Assembly (NCBI GenBank): GCA_037953625.1
Contig: CM075649.1
Location: 97,035,290-97,099,289 of the forward strand
From: Crotalaria pallida
Taxonomy: Eukaryota; Streptophyta; Magnoliopsida; Fabales; Fabaceae
Direction: 5' to 3'
DNA length: 64,000 bases
Of the stretch, positions 44,008 to 55,690 are shown one piece after another. Position 1 is the stretch's first letter. Every line of letters begins with the position of its first letter. The notes under the pieces were generated by a model that did no database searches, was not told the origin of the DNA, and saw nothing but the letters and a program-made list of their open reading frames with translations. The position numbers and the translations under genes were made by a program.

Positions 44008-47000
44008 TGTAACAGCCCGATTTTCGTAAACCAAAATAATTAGCTTTTACTTGTTAAAGTTGTAAAAATGCGGCCAATTTTTTTTTTTTTTTTTTGTAAA
44101 ACATTGTTGACATGTTTGGAAAGTACTTGGTGTTCTCAACACCCTTTTTCGAAAACCGAGTTGTTACTAAAATCTTCTCTTTTTTATAAAACATTTATTT
44201 CAATAGAAGAACTTGGTTCTAAATCATCTTGACAATCTTTCAAAAACTTCACATGAGTTACTTAGCATGAAATGTATTCCATCAATCAGTTTGAAAACTT
44301 AGCTTGATTACATAAATGGTTCATGGCTTGGTAATCCTTACTTCCAACTTCCACAACAAACTTAAATTAATAACCCTATCCTTAGACTATCCTATTGAAC
44401 ACGATCGGATGAAGTCCCTCCTTCTTCTTGCGTTCTCTCCTTACTTCCGAGGATGATGCCCTTCTTGTTGCTGTTCCCTCATTGCTAATTGATTCCGGCT
44501 CCGTCTCATGAAGAAGGGAAGTATTCCTCCGAGTCTCATACCGAAACTTATCCGCGTAGTTCCTATACCCTCGTACGGTGACTTGCCCTATGTGCGGCTC
44601 CAGGTTAGCTCCACTAAGTAGATGTTCTGGATCTGTAATTACAATCTGGGTATAGCCGGTCCATACCCAACCACATGGGGTGCGCTTCCAACCTCTTCCG
44701 TACTTACTCCACGTGGTGACATCCATGCAGTACTCCATCTGCCCGTTGAAATACCAGCAGCACCGATATGCCAACGAACAGGAGAGAGTAAGCGATCCGA
44801 ACGACGAATCGTCGACAGTGTGGAATTACGATAGGCAAGATAATACGACCACACAAACATACAGTGCAACACTCATACACACAACACATCAAGCATATTA
44901 TTATCATTATCATCCATTATTATTATCATCATTCTTATTATCGCTTTTCATCCTCTTGCCATTTTACTTTTATTTCTTATAAGACACTTTTTCTTTCTCT
45001 TTCACTCATACTCTTACTTTCTTCTTACTCAGTCTTATCAGTTCACATCTTTCTCTTAATTTGGGGAATCACAAAATATCATCACAAAATTCCTTCCGTT
45101 CTCGGCTATCTCTAACGTCTACATCTCCTCGGTCATCCACCCAACCTAGTCGGAAGCAAACAGGAGTACAGGACCTTTACCGTGCGGGCACGACAGCTGT
45201 CTCAACACATAAATGGTCCCAAACCAGGAGGATCTCATCCTCAAATCAATATCATATCAATTCATATACATGGCACACTGTCTCACTATAGTGGCAAACA
45301 AGATGCCCCACTCCAGTCCCTCTCACTGTTCTAGATTTGCAATCTAGGGGGCGACAGTATATTTCTAGTGGGCCCGCAGAACTTACCACGTCATTAGACC
45401 TAGTCCCCACCACGTTAGTGCGCCACATGTGGAGTTCGTTCTGCCTAGAAATATACTCTAGACTTCTTGACGTTTCACCGTCATCGTCCTCCCCTAATGC
45501 AATCTCCTCCTAAGTATCCGCAGATACTTATGGTATCTTCCTCTCCACTACTTCGCACTCTCATACCTCACCGCGTGTGTCTTTTAAAGTCTTTTAATAT
45601 TTTAATTATCCTAAGGTCGACCCGTCCTTCGTGCAACCCTTCAACGAGTCCCGACCACTAACTTTGCACAAACTTTCTCTCATCGTTTCTCACATAGCAC
45701 AGAGCTGGGATCACATCACAATCTTAAATCTCATTTCCACAATCTTTCTCAAAGTCTCCTTCCATCAATTTCTCAAAATCTCAAATCATAAACTTTCATA
45801 CTCTTTTCTCAAAACAATCTTTTCACAAAACCTTTTTCGAAAATATGGTTTCACAAATCTCCTTTCACAGACTTTCACTAAATATTGTCTTCACAAACTT
45901 TTTCTCAAAAATGTCATTTCATAAGGCTTTCTCAAAATATCACCGTGTAAACTTTCTCAAAAGTATCATTTCAAAAGGACTTATCAAATATTGTTTTATA
46001 AACTTCCTCCGAAAATCTTATTTCAAAAACATTTTCTAAAAATCTCTTTTCAAAAGCTTTCTGGAAAACACTTTTCATAATTCTCCTCAAACCTCCTTTC
46101 AAAGACTTTTTTTTTAAATTTTATTTTCACAAACCCTTTTTCAAAATCTCCTTTCACAAATCTTTTCAAAACATTTCTTTTCACAACGCTTTGCATAAAT
46201 CTCTTTTCAAAAATCTTTTTCAAAAATTCTTTTTCAAATTTTTTTTTCAAAATCACATCTTTGCTGAGCGCTAATGGAGGAGCAAGCTCAACTCAACACT
46301 AGTCCCAGTCTAAAACAAAAACAAGGAGCCTAGCTCTGCTCGAATCACATCTCATATCCACATCCACATTCCTTTCCCCAGCTCTGGCTCGTTCTCAACA
46401 TTATCATCAATTCATTCCCCAATCTCAACTCTTTATCTCCTTTCAAATCCATCTTATCATTATTCTTTTCACTTTACATCTTTACTTCCTTCAACTTACT
46501 TATCTCATTTTCATTTTCTTATTCAGGACATAACAAACGTCCATCAGCATGTTACTCATTTAATTTAACAGCAACGAATAAAGTCAGGCATAATTAAATA
46601 AATATATAAAAGCATGCTATTATTCACACAAACATCACACAACACAATGTGGTCATTGTCACCTTCGTATAAGTGACCACACAACACAAACAATTGCCAC
46701 TATACTACTGACTCCGAACCACTTAGTTCCGATCTTTGAGGTGATACGAAACGTCTTAATATACCACCTAGCTACCACGGTGTCTTAGGAAAGCTTCTCT
46801 CTCACCTGAGGTCCAGCAATTTATTGCGTACCGTCACCTCGGATCCTCTGTGCTGCTGACTGCCCCAATCCCTTCGCCTTTCAAATTCCTCGTACTAATA
46901 AAATACACTTACGTTATTAACTTATATTATGAAAATCTTTTTCATAACTTAGACACCTCTCATTCCTCGGTTGAAGACTTAAAACAAAACCGTTTTCTTT

Positions 47001-50000
47001 CAAACAACTCTGATATTTATAATACCTTAAGTACTTTCAGAAATCATTTGAAAACACCACATAAAGTCATTTAAACTATTTAGTTTGGGTGCCGGTCCGT
47101 TTTGGACACCACCTTAATTACGTTTGAAAGCACCGAAAAATTCACCGTTTTTTATCCGGCTTCTTCTTAAATCAAATATTATTTGAAAATTATATTTTAA
47201 ATCACATGAACACCTTTTAAATTTAAGAAACAACTTTAAACAACTTTGGACAGCAAAGAATTACTTTATAAAATCACTTTAATAAAAACTAGAAAACACC
47301 GTAAAAGTACTTTTTGCTTTAAACAATTCTTTAGTTTAAACTAATACTTTAAAACTCAAGTTTTCATCATAAAACAAATCTTGGACAGCCACTAAATACA
47401 ATCTCACAATCCAAATAAATCAAATTATTTTAAAATCAATTAATTTCAAACTCAATTATTTTCCAAACATCAACTTAACACACAATCACAACAAACAACA
47501 TAAACTAAATCATATAAGTTATTCGCTTTTCAGACATCAATTAGCATGAAGAATAGTTACGTTGGATTTCCAGAGTATTTATTTTCATAAAACACAACGC
47601 TCAAACATGCACACACTCACAAACCGAATTGAGTCTAAAATATAACTTAAGCACATTTGTTTTCTTACTTTAAATCACTTAATTTCTTTTCAAAAATTGC
47701 TATGTAAGTTCATTTTCATGCAACTAAATCTCCTAGGTTTAATTATACTATATGGCCGAATGGAATTAAAGAAAACAAGTCAAGAACTACAAATAATACA
47801 CATAAATCAATCTAGTTTATTTCAAGCACTTAAACCTTATTTCCTTCTCTTTCATGAAATGAAATCGTTTACCCTTTCTTTCTCTTAAAACCGAATGTAA
47901 GTATAAGTCTAAACAAGATTTATTTAATATTAAGGACATGAAATCATGAAGTCTTTCCTTCCACTTTGTTCCAAAAACCGTGAGTCTTTCTTAAAATTTT
48001 TAACAAACTTTAATTCATTTTCATAACTTAAATTAATTTATCAAATATAGTTTCCTTTATCTTTTTAACTAAACCGAATTGAAATAAAGATAGTTACAAT
48101 GCAATTTCAAACAAATTAATTTAACATAATTTTACAAGACACACTTATTACTTTATGTTACTTTATTGAAAAAGAATCTAGCCTACTAAACCTAGCTAGG
48201 CCGAATCATCATCATGGCAAGAACATGGTTTTGAGGCACTTTTCAAACATGCAACCCTAAAAATCACCAAATCAAATCATGCACTTTTAAACACATGGTT
48301 TTGAAAATACTACTTCCCTTTTTAAACACCAAAACCGTGACATGAAACCCAAGGATCAAGACTTTTTGGTTCAAAAACAACATGCATGCATTTAAAGATA
48401 AACTTTTTCATAGATCACACAAGATCAAAGCTTTTTAAAGATTAAAACCAAAAATCAAAGCTTCACCAAAATCAAATAAAAAAATTCAACCATTTCAACA
48501 ACTCAAATCAAGGTTTCTAAACATAAGGTTAACATATAATTACTTAAATCAAATTAAAATGCATCAAGACCTAAACTCTTGTCTTGGCCGAAACATATAG
48601 CTCATGATCTAGTGTTTTATAAGTTCTTTTACTCTTAAAAATTTAAGATCAAGGTATAAAGGAGACATGCAAGGAAAATAAGAATAACAAGGCCATAAAA
48701 TCAAACATGCAAGACTCAAGTTCTTTGCCTTATCAAAGATCAACCATGATTAACACATACAAATGAAAATTAAGACAAATAAACATCTTTAACACAACTT
48801 TTATAGAAATCGTGACAAGGAAAAACCATAAGTTAAAGATCTAAACTTTTTAGCATAGATTTTCAAGATCAACACTTAGAAATGGTTTGCATGTAGTTCA
48901 AACTTCAAGATCACTTCAAAATTAATAACATGCATCACAATCTTTTAGATTTAAACAAAGTTTATCTTAAGGTCCTTTACAATACAAAGGTGAATACACT
49001 TAAAACTCTCAAAAGCTCAAACAACTACCTTAAACCAAAACCTAAACTTCAAACTTCAAGATCTCTCTCCTTCTTCTAGGTTTTTGTCTCGGCCCTCTCT
49101 CTCTTTGGGGTTGGTGAATAATTTTTTTCTTCTTGAGTTTGAAGAAGGAAGTGGATGAAGAAGAAGGATCAAGGGAATTTGGTCAAGGAACTTGGATTTT
49201 TCACTCCCCTTCTCTTCTCTACCCTCACGGTTTTTCTCTCTCTCTATGGATTCCAAGAGCTTTGTGTTGCTCTTGGACCAAGTGTGTTTAGGAGATGTGA
49301 AAATGAATCAAAGTAACCCACTCTTCCTACACACACACGGCTTATATGGACAAAGGCAAGGGTTGGAATTTCCCTCTTGTGTCCTCGGTTCCATGTGCAA
49401 TCCTAAGGGTAATTTGGTCTAGTCCATTTGTTGCGTGGAATGAGTCTTATCAAGGGGAGACAATGTTGAAGAAAGTCTTTCCTAGGCCTCATGACTCATA
49501 AAACCTAGTTTTTCCTACTCATTTTCTATTTGGTTTTCACTTTCTTACTACTTAAGAAAATGTACTCTACTTGGTCTTTCTAATCTCATGCTTGGCTGAA
49601 ACACACACATGTACACATACACAAGCAATTTCTTTTCATGTTTATCATAACAACACATAGCATGAAATCATGGAATAATACATACACTTAATACATATAT
49701 AAGCATACATACAATTAATATTTTTAATACATCACGTTCACACGACACATGCACAAAGACATCATACACATACACACCAAAACCGTGCATACATACACAC
49801 ACATGCATAGAAAATAATCCTTTTCATCCTAAAGTGACCCATGTATAAAAATCATAATTTCTTTAAAGTGTAAAAATATTAACACACAATTGCTTCAAAA
49901 CCCTACTTTAAAACTCTTTACCATCATTTCATGAAAAATCATTTGTTTTCAAAAATTATTCATTACTTAAAAAAAACGGGAATTAAGAAAATTATTTAAG

Positions 50001-50084
50001 AAAATACTTCTTTCAAAAACACTTTTCTTACAATAAATCTTTTTAGTATTTTAAATTAATACGAGGAATTTGCGGGGTGTTACA
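44008..50084 (-). mobile_element. S2, 6.1-kb solo LTR
   Basis: Begins TGTAACAGCCCG, ends GGGGTGTTACA, with exact duplication CCTTA at 44003-44007 and 50085-50089 in E1 gag. No primer site, polypurine tract, gag or pol inside, so a solo LTR. It carries ORF b near its 3' end, a region of small palindromes (45180-45440, e.g. CTAGATT-TGC-AATCTAG, GAGGAT-CTC-ATCCTC, CGTGC-GG-GCACG), a donor-like CTCAG/GTGAGAGAGAAG at 46805 and CATATAAGCC (TATA-like) near 49345. 46900-50080 is AT-rich with no gene. Confidence 0.9.
44382..44774 (-). CDS. LTR-encoded small ORF b
   Basis: 130 codons in S2, in element sense. Cys/Trp-rich N-terminus (MAYRCCWYFNGQMEYC), then the domain shared with ORF a (GRGWKRTPCGWVWTGYTQIV, DPEHLLSGANLEPHIGQVTV), then a charged tail (ETEPESISNEG, RRERKKKE). 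An acceptor-like CGGGCAG ends directly before ATGGAGTAC at 44736-44738, so translation may start there (118 codons) after splicing from the donor at 46805. No known family recognised. Confidence 0.55.
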   Translation of the reverse strand: MAYRCCWYFNGQMEYCMDVTTWSKYGRGWKRTPCGWVWTGYTQIVITDPEHLLSGANLEPHIGQVTVRGYRNYADKFRYETRRNTSLLHETEPESISNEGTATRRASSSEVRRERKKKEGLHPIVFNRIV

Positions 50085-50687
50085 CCTTATTCCCTGATAA
50101 CTGATTCCTGGCTTCATATCTGGGCGTAGACCATTCTCGAATTTTACGCACTTTGATCTTTCATCTGGATGATTCTGGTATTAGGGAGAATACTTCATCA
50201 ATTCTTCAAACTTCGCAGCGTATTCTCCAACATCCATCTCCCCTTGCTTTAGTTCCAAAAATTCAACTTCTTTCTTTCTCCTTATATCCTTTGGGAAGTA
50301 TTTTTCTAAGAACTTTTCTTTAAATACCTCCCAGGTGATGTGCCGATCCTCGGCTTCCAATAACTGCCTGGCATGGTCCCACCAAGTTTCCGCCTTATCA
50401 TTCAGCATATAAGTCGCATACACCACTTTTTGTGCATCTGAACAACCCATAGACCGAAAGATTTTCTAAGTTTCTTGTAACCATTTATGAGCTCCTTCTG
50501 GATTATACCCTCCTTCAAACTGAGGGGGACTATAACTTCGAAATTCTGTGAGTCCTCTAAACTCAGCAGGTTCAACATAGCGTTGGTGCGGTTGATTCGC
50601 TTGTTGTTGATGTTGCTGCATATTCTCTAAGACAGCAGTGATCCTCTCTAACATTTCATTCGTATGGTTTCGGTTTCTCGTTGCCAT
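50085..50687 (-). pseudogene. gag: gag of E1, N-terminal part
   Basis: Starts MATRNRNHTNEMLERITAVL (predicted helix) at 50687, then SYSPPQFEGGYNPEGAHKWL, a TAG at 50466-50468, the Retrotrans_gag core (KAETWWDHARQLLEAEDRHI, KEKFLEKYFPKDIRRKKEVE, MDVGEYAAKFEELMKYSP), a TAA at 50181-50183 and DERSKCVKFENG up to the S2 insertion. Confidence 0.9.
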
Positions 50688-50780
50688 AGTAGACCTGCAC
50701 TCATAGAAACTTAGGTTAGAGTCACACAACTTATTGAGTATGGGAAGGACCATACTCCACTGCCGAGAGTTGGAACCATT

Positions 50781-50792
50781 GCTCTGATACCA
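50781..50792 (-). other. primer binding site of E1
   Basis: TGGTATCAGAGC on the minus strand, 5 nt from the 5' LTR. Confidence 0.9.
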
Positions 50793-51411
50793 TAAAGTGT
50801 AACGCCCCAAAAACTAGTTCAATAAAAATACGGGTTGACAAAAACTTTTTCCATATAGAGTGAGAAAACCAAAAGTACTTTTCATTAGAGTTATATTTAT
50901 TTTACAAAATATTCTAAGTGTAAAACACTTATATAATAAAAAATCCCAAAAACACTTTTTACACCCATAGCATTGGTCTTCACAACTCGATCCTTCTGCA
51001 AAAGGATTCGGATGACGAGACATCATCCTGGCTGTTCCTTCTAGACACTTCCACTCCTACAGGAGTGATTTCAGTCCTGTCCTTTGAAAGAACCTACCAT
51101 CACAAACATGGTAGATGGGAGTAAGTCACTTGTCATATCGCCTAAGCAGATTATATGATTGGTCAAACACAAGCATCTCAGGTATCAATTCAATATAGTA
51201 AAAGCATGATCAAATGTCTTATTAAACAATGATAGATATAACCATTAATCTTTCATGCCATGCATGCACGTCTCTCTAAGACCTCTCAAAAATATATACA
51301 ATATATCACAATATCAAAATAGAAGTCCCGGAGCAGGTCATCCATGTCCTCAACAACTCCTCCGATTCTCTGCATGCTCTATCCCTAGACCTAGGATCCA
51401 AAACATCTATG

Positions 51412-51900
51412 CTATGCAGGCTCATAGGAACCAGCAGGTCCACCTCTAGCAGAAACAGTAGGCTCGACAGGCACCTCCTCGTCCTCCTCATCCTCCACAG
51501 GGTCCTCCTCGACCTCGCCCGACTGTGCAGAGACCCCACCACTGGGTCTAGGATCTGCAGAAGCAGTCCTCTCAAAGTCAGTAGGACCAGGAGAAGGAGT
51601 CTCCTCAGTAACAACTCTATGGGAAGAAGGGTGAGTACGAGTGGCAGCTCTAAAACGAAAACTATGAAATCGACGCACCGGTAGAGCCGGGGGTGGTCCT
51701 CTATATGTATAAAAGGGTGGAACATGCATAGTATAGACTAAAGGGATCCTAAATCTACGAGGTCGCACCCGAACCAGAGGGTTAGGGTGGTAGAGAGTGA
51801 TCTCCACCTCCCCCTCAAAATTGGCTCAGTGCTCCTCGTACGTCCATATACCACTAGGGATAGGGCGTATCTCGATGCAAGCTAGGTATCTGGCCATCAT
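51412..51900 (-). pseudogene. LTR-encoded ORF d, one stop
   Basis: Starts at an ATG directly after an acceptor-like CTGTTTAG (51901). 163 codons with a TGA at 51826-51828 (codon 25), where the homologue ORF c has Trp (FEEHW). Shared residues: CIEIRPIP, YEEH, FEGEVEITLYHPNP, RPRRFRIPLVYTMHVPP; then a Ser/Pro/Arg-rich linker and an acidic segment (EVEEDPVEDEEDEE). One stop is the only visible damage. Family not recognised. Confidence 0.65.
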
Positions 51901-53396
51901 CTAAACAGGGCATAGGTAATCAATAAAGACTAAAATTTCAACCACAAGTATATCATGGACAGACAATTATGCAAGTACATATGAGCATACCAATTTTCAA
52001 CATGATATCTCTTATAATGCGAGTGGCATGATGCATGATTTCTATCCACCACTGAGGCCTCTAACAAAAGTCCATCTTGGACGTCCATCCAATACACCGT
52101 TGTGTTCCCGGAACACTGACATTCGTTCCCAGAACGTAATGTCAAACCATACTTGGATAAATAAGCATCAATCCCAGAGTGTGAATCACGTTCCCAGAAC
52201 GCATAAAAACCATGTCCCAGACACTGGCCACATTCCCAGAATGTGTCATCAAGTAAATTACAATTTGGTACTCCCGGAGTACCCTCCTCATATTCCCAGA
52301 ATATGATAAACGTTTCCTACCAACCCATCTTTCATTCTATATGCATGAATGCACAATCATTGAGGTTGATTTTTATCTTTAATTAATTATTGTGTTTTAG
52401 AAATATCTCAATTTCTCTTTTGAATGATTAATTTGAGGTATAACCTTTGGCACAAAAATTCATTCCAGAATTAACTTTAAAAACATGCCATTAGACATGG
52501 ATTGGGAAAAACTTAACCAATGGTATTCACTTTTCACTTAAAAAGACTTAACTTTTTATTTTCAGTTTCAGGTACTAACCAGTTACAGTCTCAGGCTAAC
52601 CGGTTAGAATTACAGACCTGAACTGGTAAACCATTGAAATTCAGAAAACCCTTTTTCTTGAATTCTTTACCCAATCCATAAACAAAGTTTCAGCATTGTT
52701 TTATACCTCAAACCCACTGAATTCATCATTCAAAGTCTAAATCACAATTCATTTCCAATGGAGCATAATTTCCTCTTGAAATTATCTCAAAACATTAAGG
52801 TATTAACTCCTCAATAGCAATCTGAAACTAACAGTAATTATCAACATATTTTCAGATTGAATTCAAGTGAAATTAGAGTATAGATTTGAGTAAAAATGGT
52901 AAGAACACATGACCAATTTCAGAAATTCATTTTCTTTGAAATTTTACAGTATCTAACCGGTTACAAATATCGAATAACCGGTTAGATTATGCAGTCTGTA
53001 CACTGAAAAATGAGGTTTTACATACCATTCTTTTTAATACTCAAATCTAACCAATTTCAACACTCAATAGAGTTCACATACCTAAATTTAAACATGTTCA
53101 ACCACAGGAACATATTTCATTTGCATGCATTCAATTTAGAGTATTAAATTGCATAAAAACCCACATAAACACAATTTAATACCACACAACTCATGAAAAG
53201 CACTTAGATCATGATTCAAGCATCAAAATTACTTGCATGCATCAAATCAAAACTGCTCAAAACAGGATTGAGCTATAAATTGGCCTCCAAGCCTTTTTGA
53301 CCATTACACATAATGCCCTTTTGAGTCCTTGTTGACTCAAATCCTAAAACACTTGATTTCAGTCTCAATCTAGTATAAGGTAAACTTCTCCCTTAC
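51901..53396 (-). other. predicted leader intron in E1 5' LTR
   Basis: Donor TTTGAG/GTAAGGGAG, acceptor CTGTTTAG/ATGATGG, 1,496 bp. The acceptor abuts the ORF d start codon. Confidence 0.55.
52102..52305 (-). repeat. covarying hairpin array, E1 5' LTR
   Basis: Units of the form stem-TC-CC(A/G)-GA-stem. GTGTTC/GAACAC (52102-52116), CGTTC/GAACG with outer ACATT/AATGT (52119-52142), CGTTC/GAACG (52189-52201), TGTC/GACA (52213-52223), CACATTC/GAATGTG (52229-52245), GGTACTC/GAGTACC (52267-52283), CATATTC/GAATATG (52289-52305). Loops CCA or CCG are constant. Confidence 0.9.
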
Positions 53397-54077
53397 CTCA
53401 AAGTCGTGTTTGATGAGTATAACCACTGAGTTTTGAAGGAAAATCCACAGACTCCACAGAAATCCTAAGTTCTGCTCTCAGCCACGTTTTCCAGCAATAG
53501 GGTTCAAAAACCAGAGAATTTGACATAGGAATTGACCAAAGAAATTAGGGAAAACAATTAGAACTTGATCTAAGTAACATGCACTAAGAAATCAAAGTGG
53601 TTTGAAGCTTAAACGTTATCTGTACTTACCAGAATCAAAGCTCAAACTCAGCTTCCAGAAACAAGAGAAAACAGAATTCTGCTTTCCAACTCCAACTTCT
53701 AAGATTGATTTCTCCTCACACAAGGACTCTCAGCTCACAAGTTTTATATCAACACAAAGCCCTTGATGCAAGCTTTGTGAATGTGTATCACTCGTTCACC
53801 AACACTCAGAGAAGAAGAAGAATTTGGCCACACGAATCAGAAACCCTAATCAAGCCTCTCAACCCAGAATTCAGAGAAATCAACCCCCAAACCTTCAACA
53901 ATTCCGCCTTTTATAGAGAAATTAGAATAACATGCACGATGACGCGTGTTATCCACTAATTTAGAGCTATTTTCGTGGCGATTCCATGGATTAATCAAGT
54001 GATTACTCATCAAAACGCACTAATCCAGTTTCTGGGTTCATCGTCTAACCGGTTATAGGGCATTTATAACCGGTTAG
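52575..54077. repeat. paired CTAACCGGTTAG palindromes, E1 5' LTR
   Basis: Three pairs at 52575-52607, 52953-52985 and 54045-54077, centres 21 bp apart in each. Spacer sequences are unrelated. Confidence 0.85.
53907..53915 (-). promoter_or_regulatory. TATA box in E1 5' LTR
   Basis: The minus strand reads TATAAAAGG. It is the best core promoter in the window, upstream of the predicted donor (53396). Transcription would start about 30 nt downstream, giving a first exon of roughly 480 nt. Confidence 0.6.
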
Positions 54078-54343
54078 GTCAGTACAAAATTTAAAAATTA
54101 ATACTTTTTAAATCTTTCCCTCCAAGAACCTTTCTAATATTACATTTAGGTCCCAACCCAAGGACTAAAATGCAATATCCATATTTTTGTATTTATTTGC
54201 CAAATAAAAAATATTTTCACCTATTTTATATTTCATGGCTAATTAAATACAAAATATAAACTTGGAAAATTTATATAAATTAATAATAAAACTTTATTAT
54301 TAATTTCCTTATTATCCGGGAGACGAAAATTAGGGGTGTTACA

Positions 54344-55615
54344 ATTCGATTAAGTTAAAGTAATTTGTATAATGATTAGTTTAAGTAAAACATGATTAAA
54401 GTAATTTGTATGTTGATTCAATCTTATGAGGTTAATTAGGAAGCTTAATTTGTTTTACTTCCTTGAGTATAATTTGGTTTGGGATAGAGGATGTAATTAA
54501 GATGATTAATTTTGATTATAGTTTAATTAATCATGATTAGTGGAGTAATTGTATGATTTAAGTGTGTGTTAGTGTAAAATGTTGTGTACATTTTATATGA
54601 TGATAATTGACTTGTAAAGTGTGTTTAAATGTGATTGAATAACATGATATATTGTTGATTGTTGTTGTCCAACTCGTTATCTTAAGGTACTAAGGTTTTA
54701 AAAATGATAGATAAGTGTTTTGCTTTAAAGCTTTTTAGTATAAGACTAATGGATGAATTTTCTTGGAGAATTAAAATGTGAAAAGTGATTTTTGATTTTT
54801 AATATGATAGATTTTGATTATGATGACTGAAAAATAAGAAAAATAATAAGATAGATTTTTACACTCTTATGTAATTAAGAAAAATAATAAGATAGATTTA
54901 AAATGTGAAAAGTGAAAAGTGATTTTTACACTCTTATGTAATTAAGAAAAATAATAAGATAGATTTTGATTATGATGACTGAAAATTGTTGAGTAATGCT
55001 TGTGAACCTTGTTCGATGCTTAGGAGAAATGGTTGTTTAGTTTTAATGGATATATGAATGTTTGAATAAAAGAGTATGCATGCATGTATTTATGTTGTTT
55101 GACTTGGTGTGATAATTATGGTGGTTGTGATCTTGATTCTTGAATTTAATATTTATGAAATCTTGAAACAAAGTAAAGAGTTTTAGGTATTGTCCCAAAT
55201 TAATAAGAAACTTAACGATCTTGAAGATGCTAATTTATTAAGGATTGAATGATGACCAATGTTGTCTTAAAATTATTTTAAAGTTTTATAGAAACGTTTT
55301 AATGATAGATTTGTTTTTTGGATTTAAAACCATTCGGGTATTGGCAATGTGTTTCAAAAAGAGTATTTTTCAAAGATAGAAATGTTTCAAAGTGTTTTCA
55401 AAAGTAATAGAACAAGAATGTTTTTGAAATGAATTTATTAAGAATGATTTTAACGTAAGAGAAAAATGTTTTAGTTTCGAGGGACGAACGTAAAGCGGAA
55501 AAGGAATAGCGGATTGGCATCTTGAGGAGAACACTTGGAATCCTGCACACCAGTTAAGGTGAGAGATGCAGTAGGCCCAAGTTAACGTGACGCTTAGACT
55601 CGGTGCTAAACTGAG

Positions 55616-55646
<31 letters not shown>

Positions 55647-55690
55647 TGAAATTCATTTACATGTTATATGATATGAAATTGCATGAATAT
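54344..55690 (+). repeat. direct repeat X, right copy
   Basis: Counterpart of 8954-10308. It continues past GCATGAATAT into ATAATTATGATCTG, which shows what stood right of the left copy before E1. Confidence 0.95.

Larger units (their letters stand above)
10309..54343 (-). mobile_element. E1, gag-only LTR element, heavily nested
   Basis: The outermost element of the nest. The 3' LTR is 10309-14057 and the 5' LTR 50798-54343; primer site 50781-50792, polypurine tract 14058-14075. After removal of S1 and S2 the internal region is only about 1.9 kb and holds gag plus about 760 bp of structured non-coding DNA, with no pol. The flanks do not form a target duplication (AATAT versus ATTCG); repeat X flanks the element instead. 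The two LTRs agree only over their first ~490 bp on the plus strand. The two ends therefore probably came from different insertions joined by recombination. Confidence 0.85.
50798..54343 (-). mobile_element. 5' LTR of E1
   Basis: TGTAACGCCCC...GGGGTGTTACA. In element sense: CTAACCGGTTAG pairs (52575-52607, 52953-52985, 54045-54077), TATA box, donor, hairpin array, acceptor, ORF d, 3' end. It lacks the 65-bp block and shares only the last ~490 bp (50798-51270) with the 3' LTR. Confidence 0.9.

Noticed and set aside
45631..46256. Phe/Ser- and Lys-rich frames on both strands
   Set aside because: Low-complexity TTTTCAAAA-type sequence in S2 produces them.
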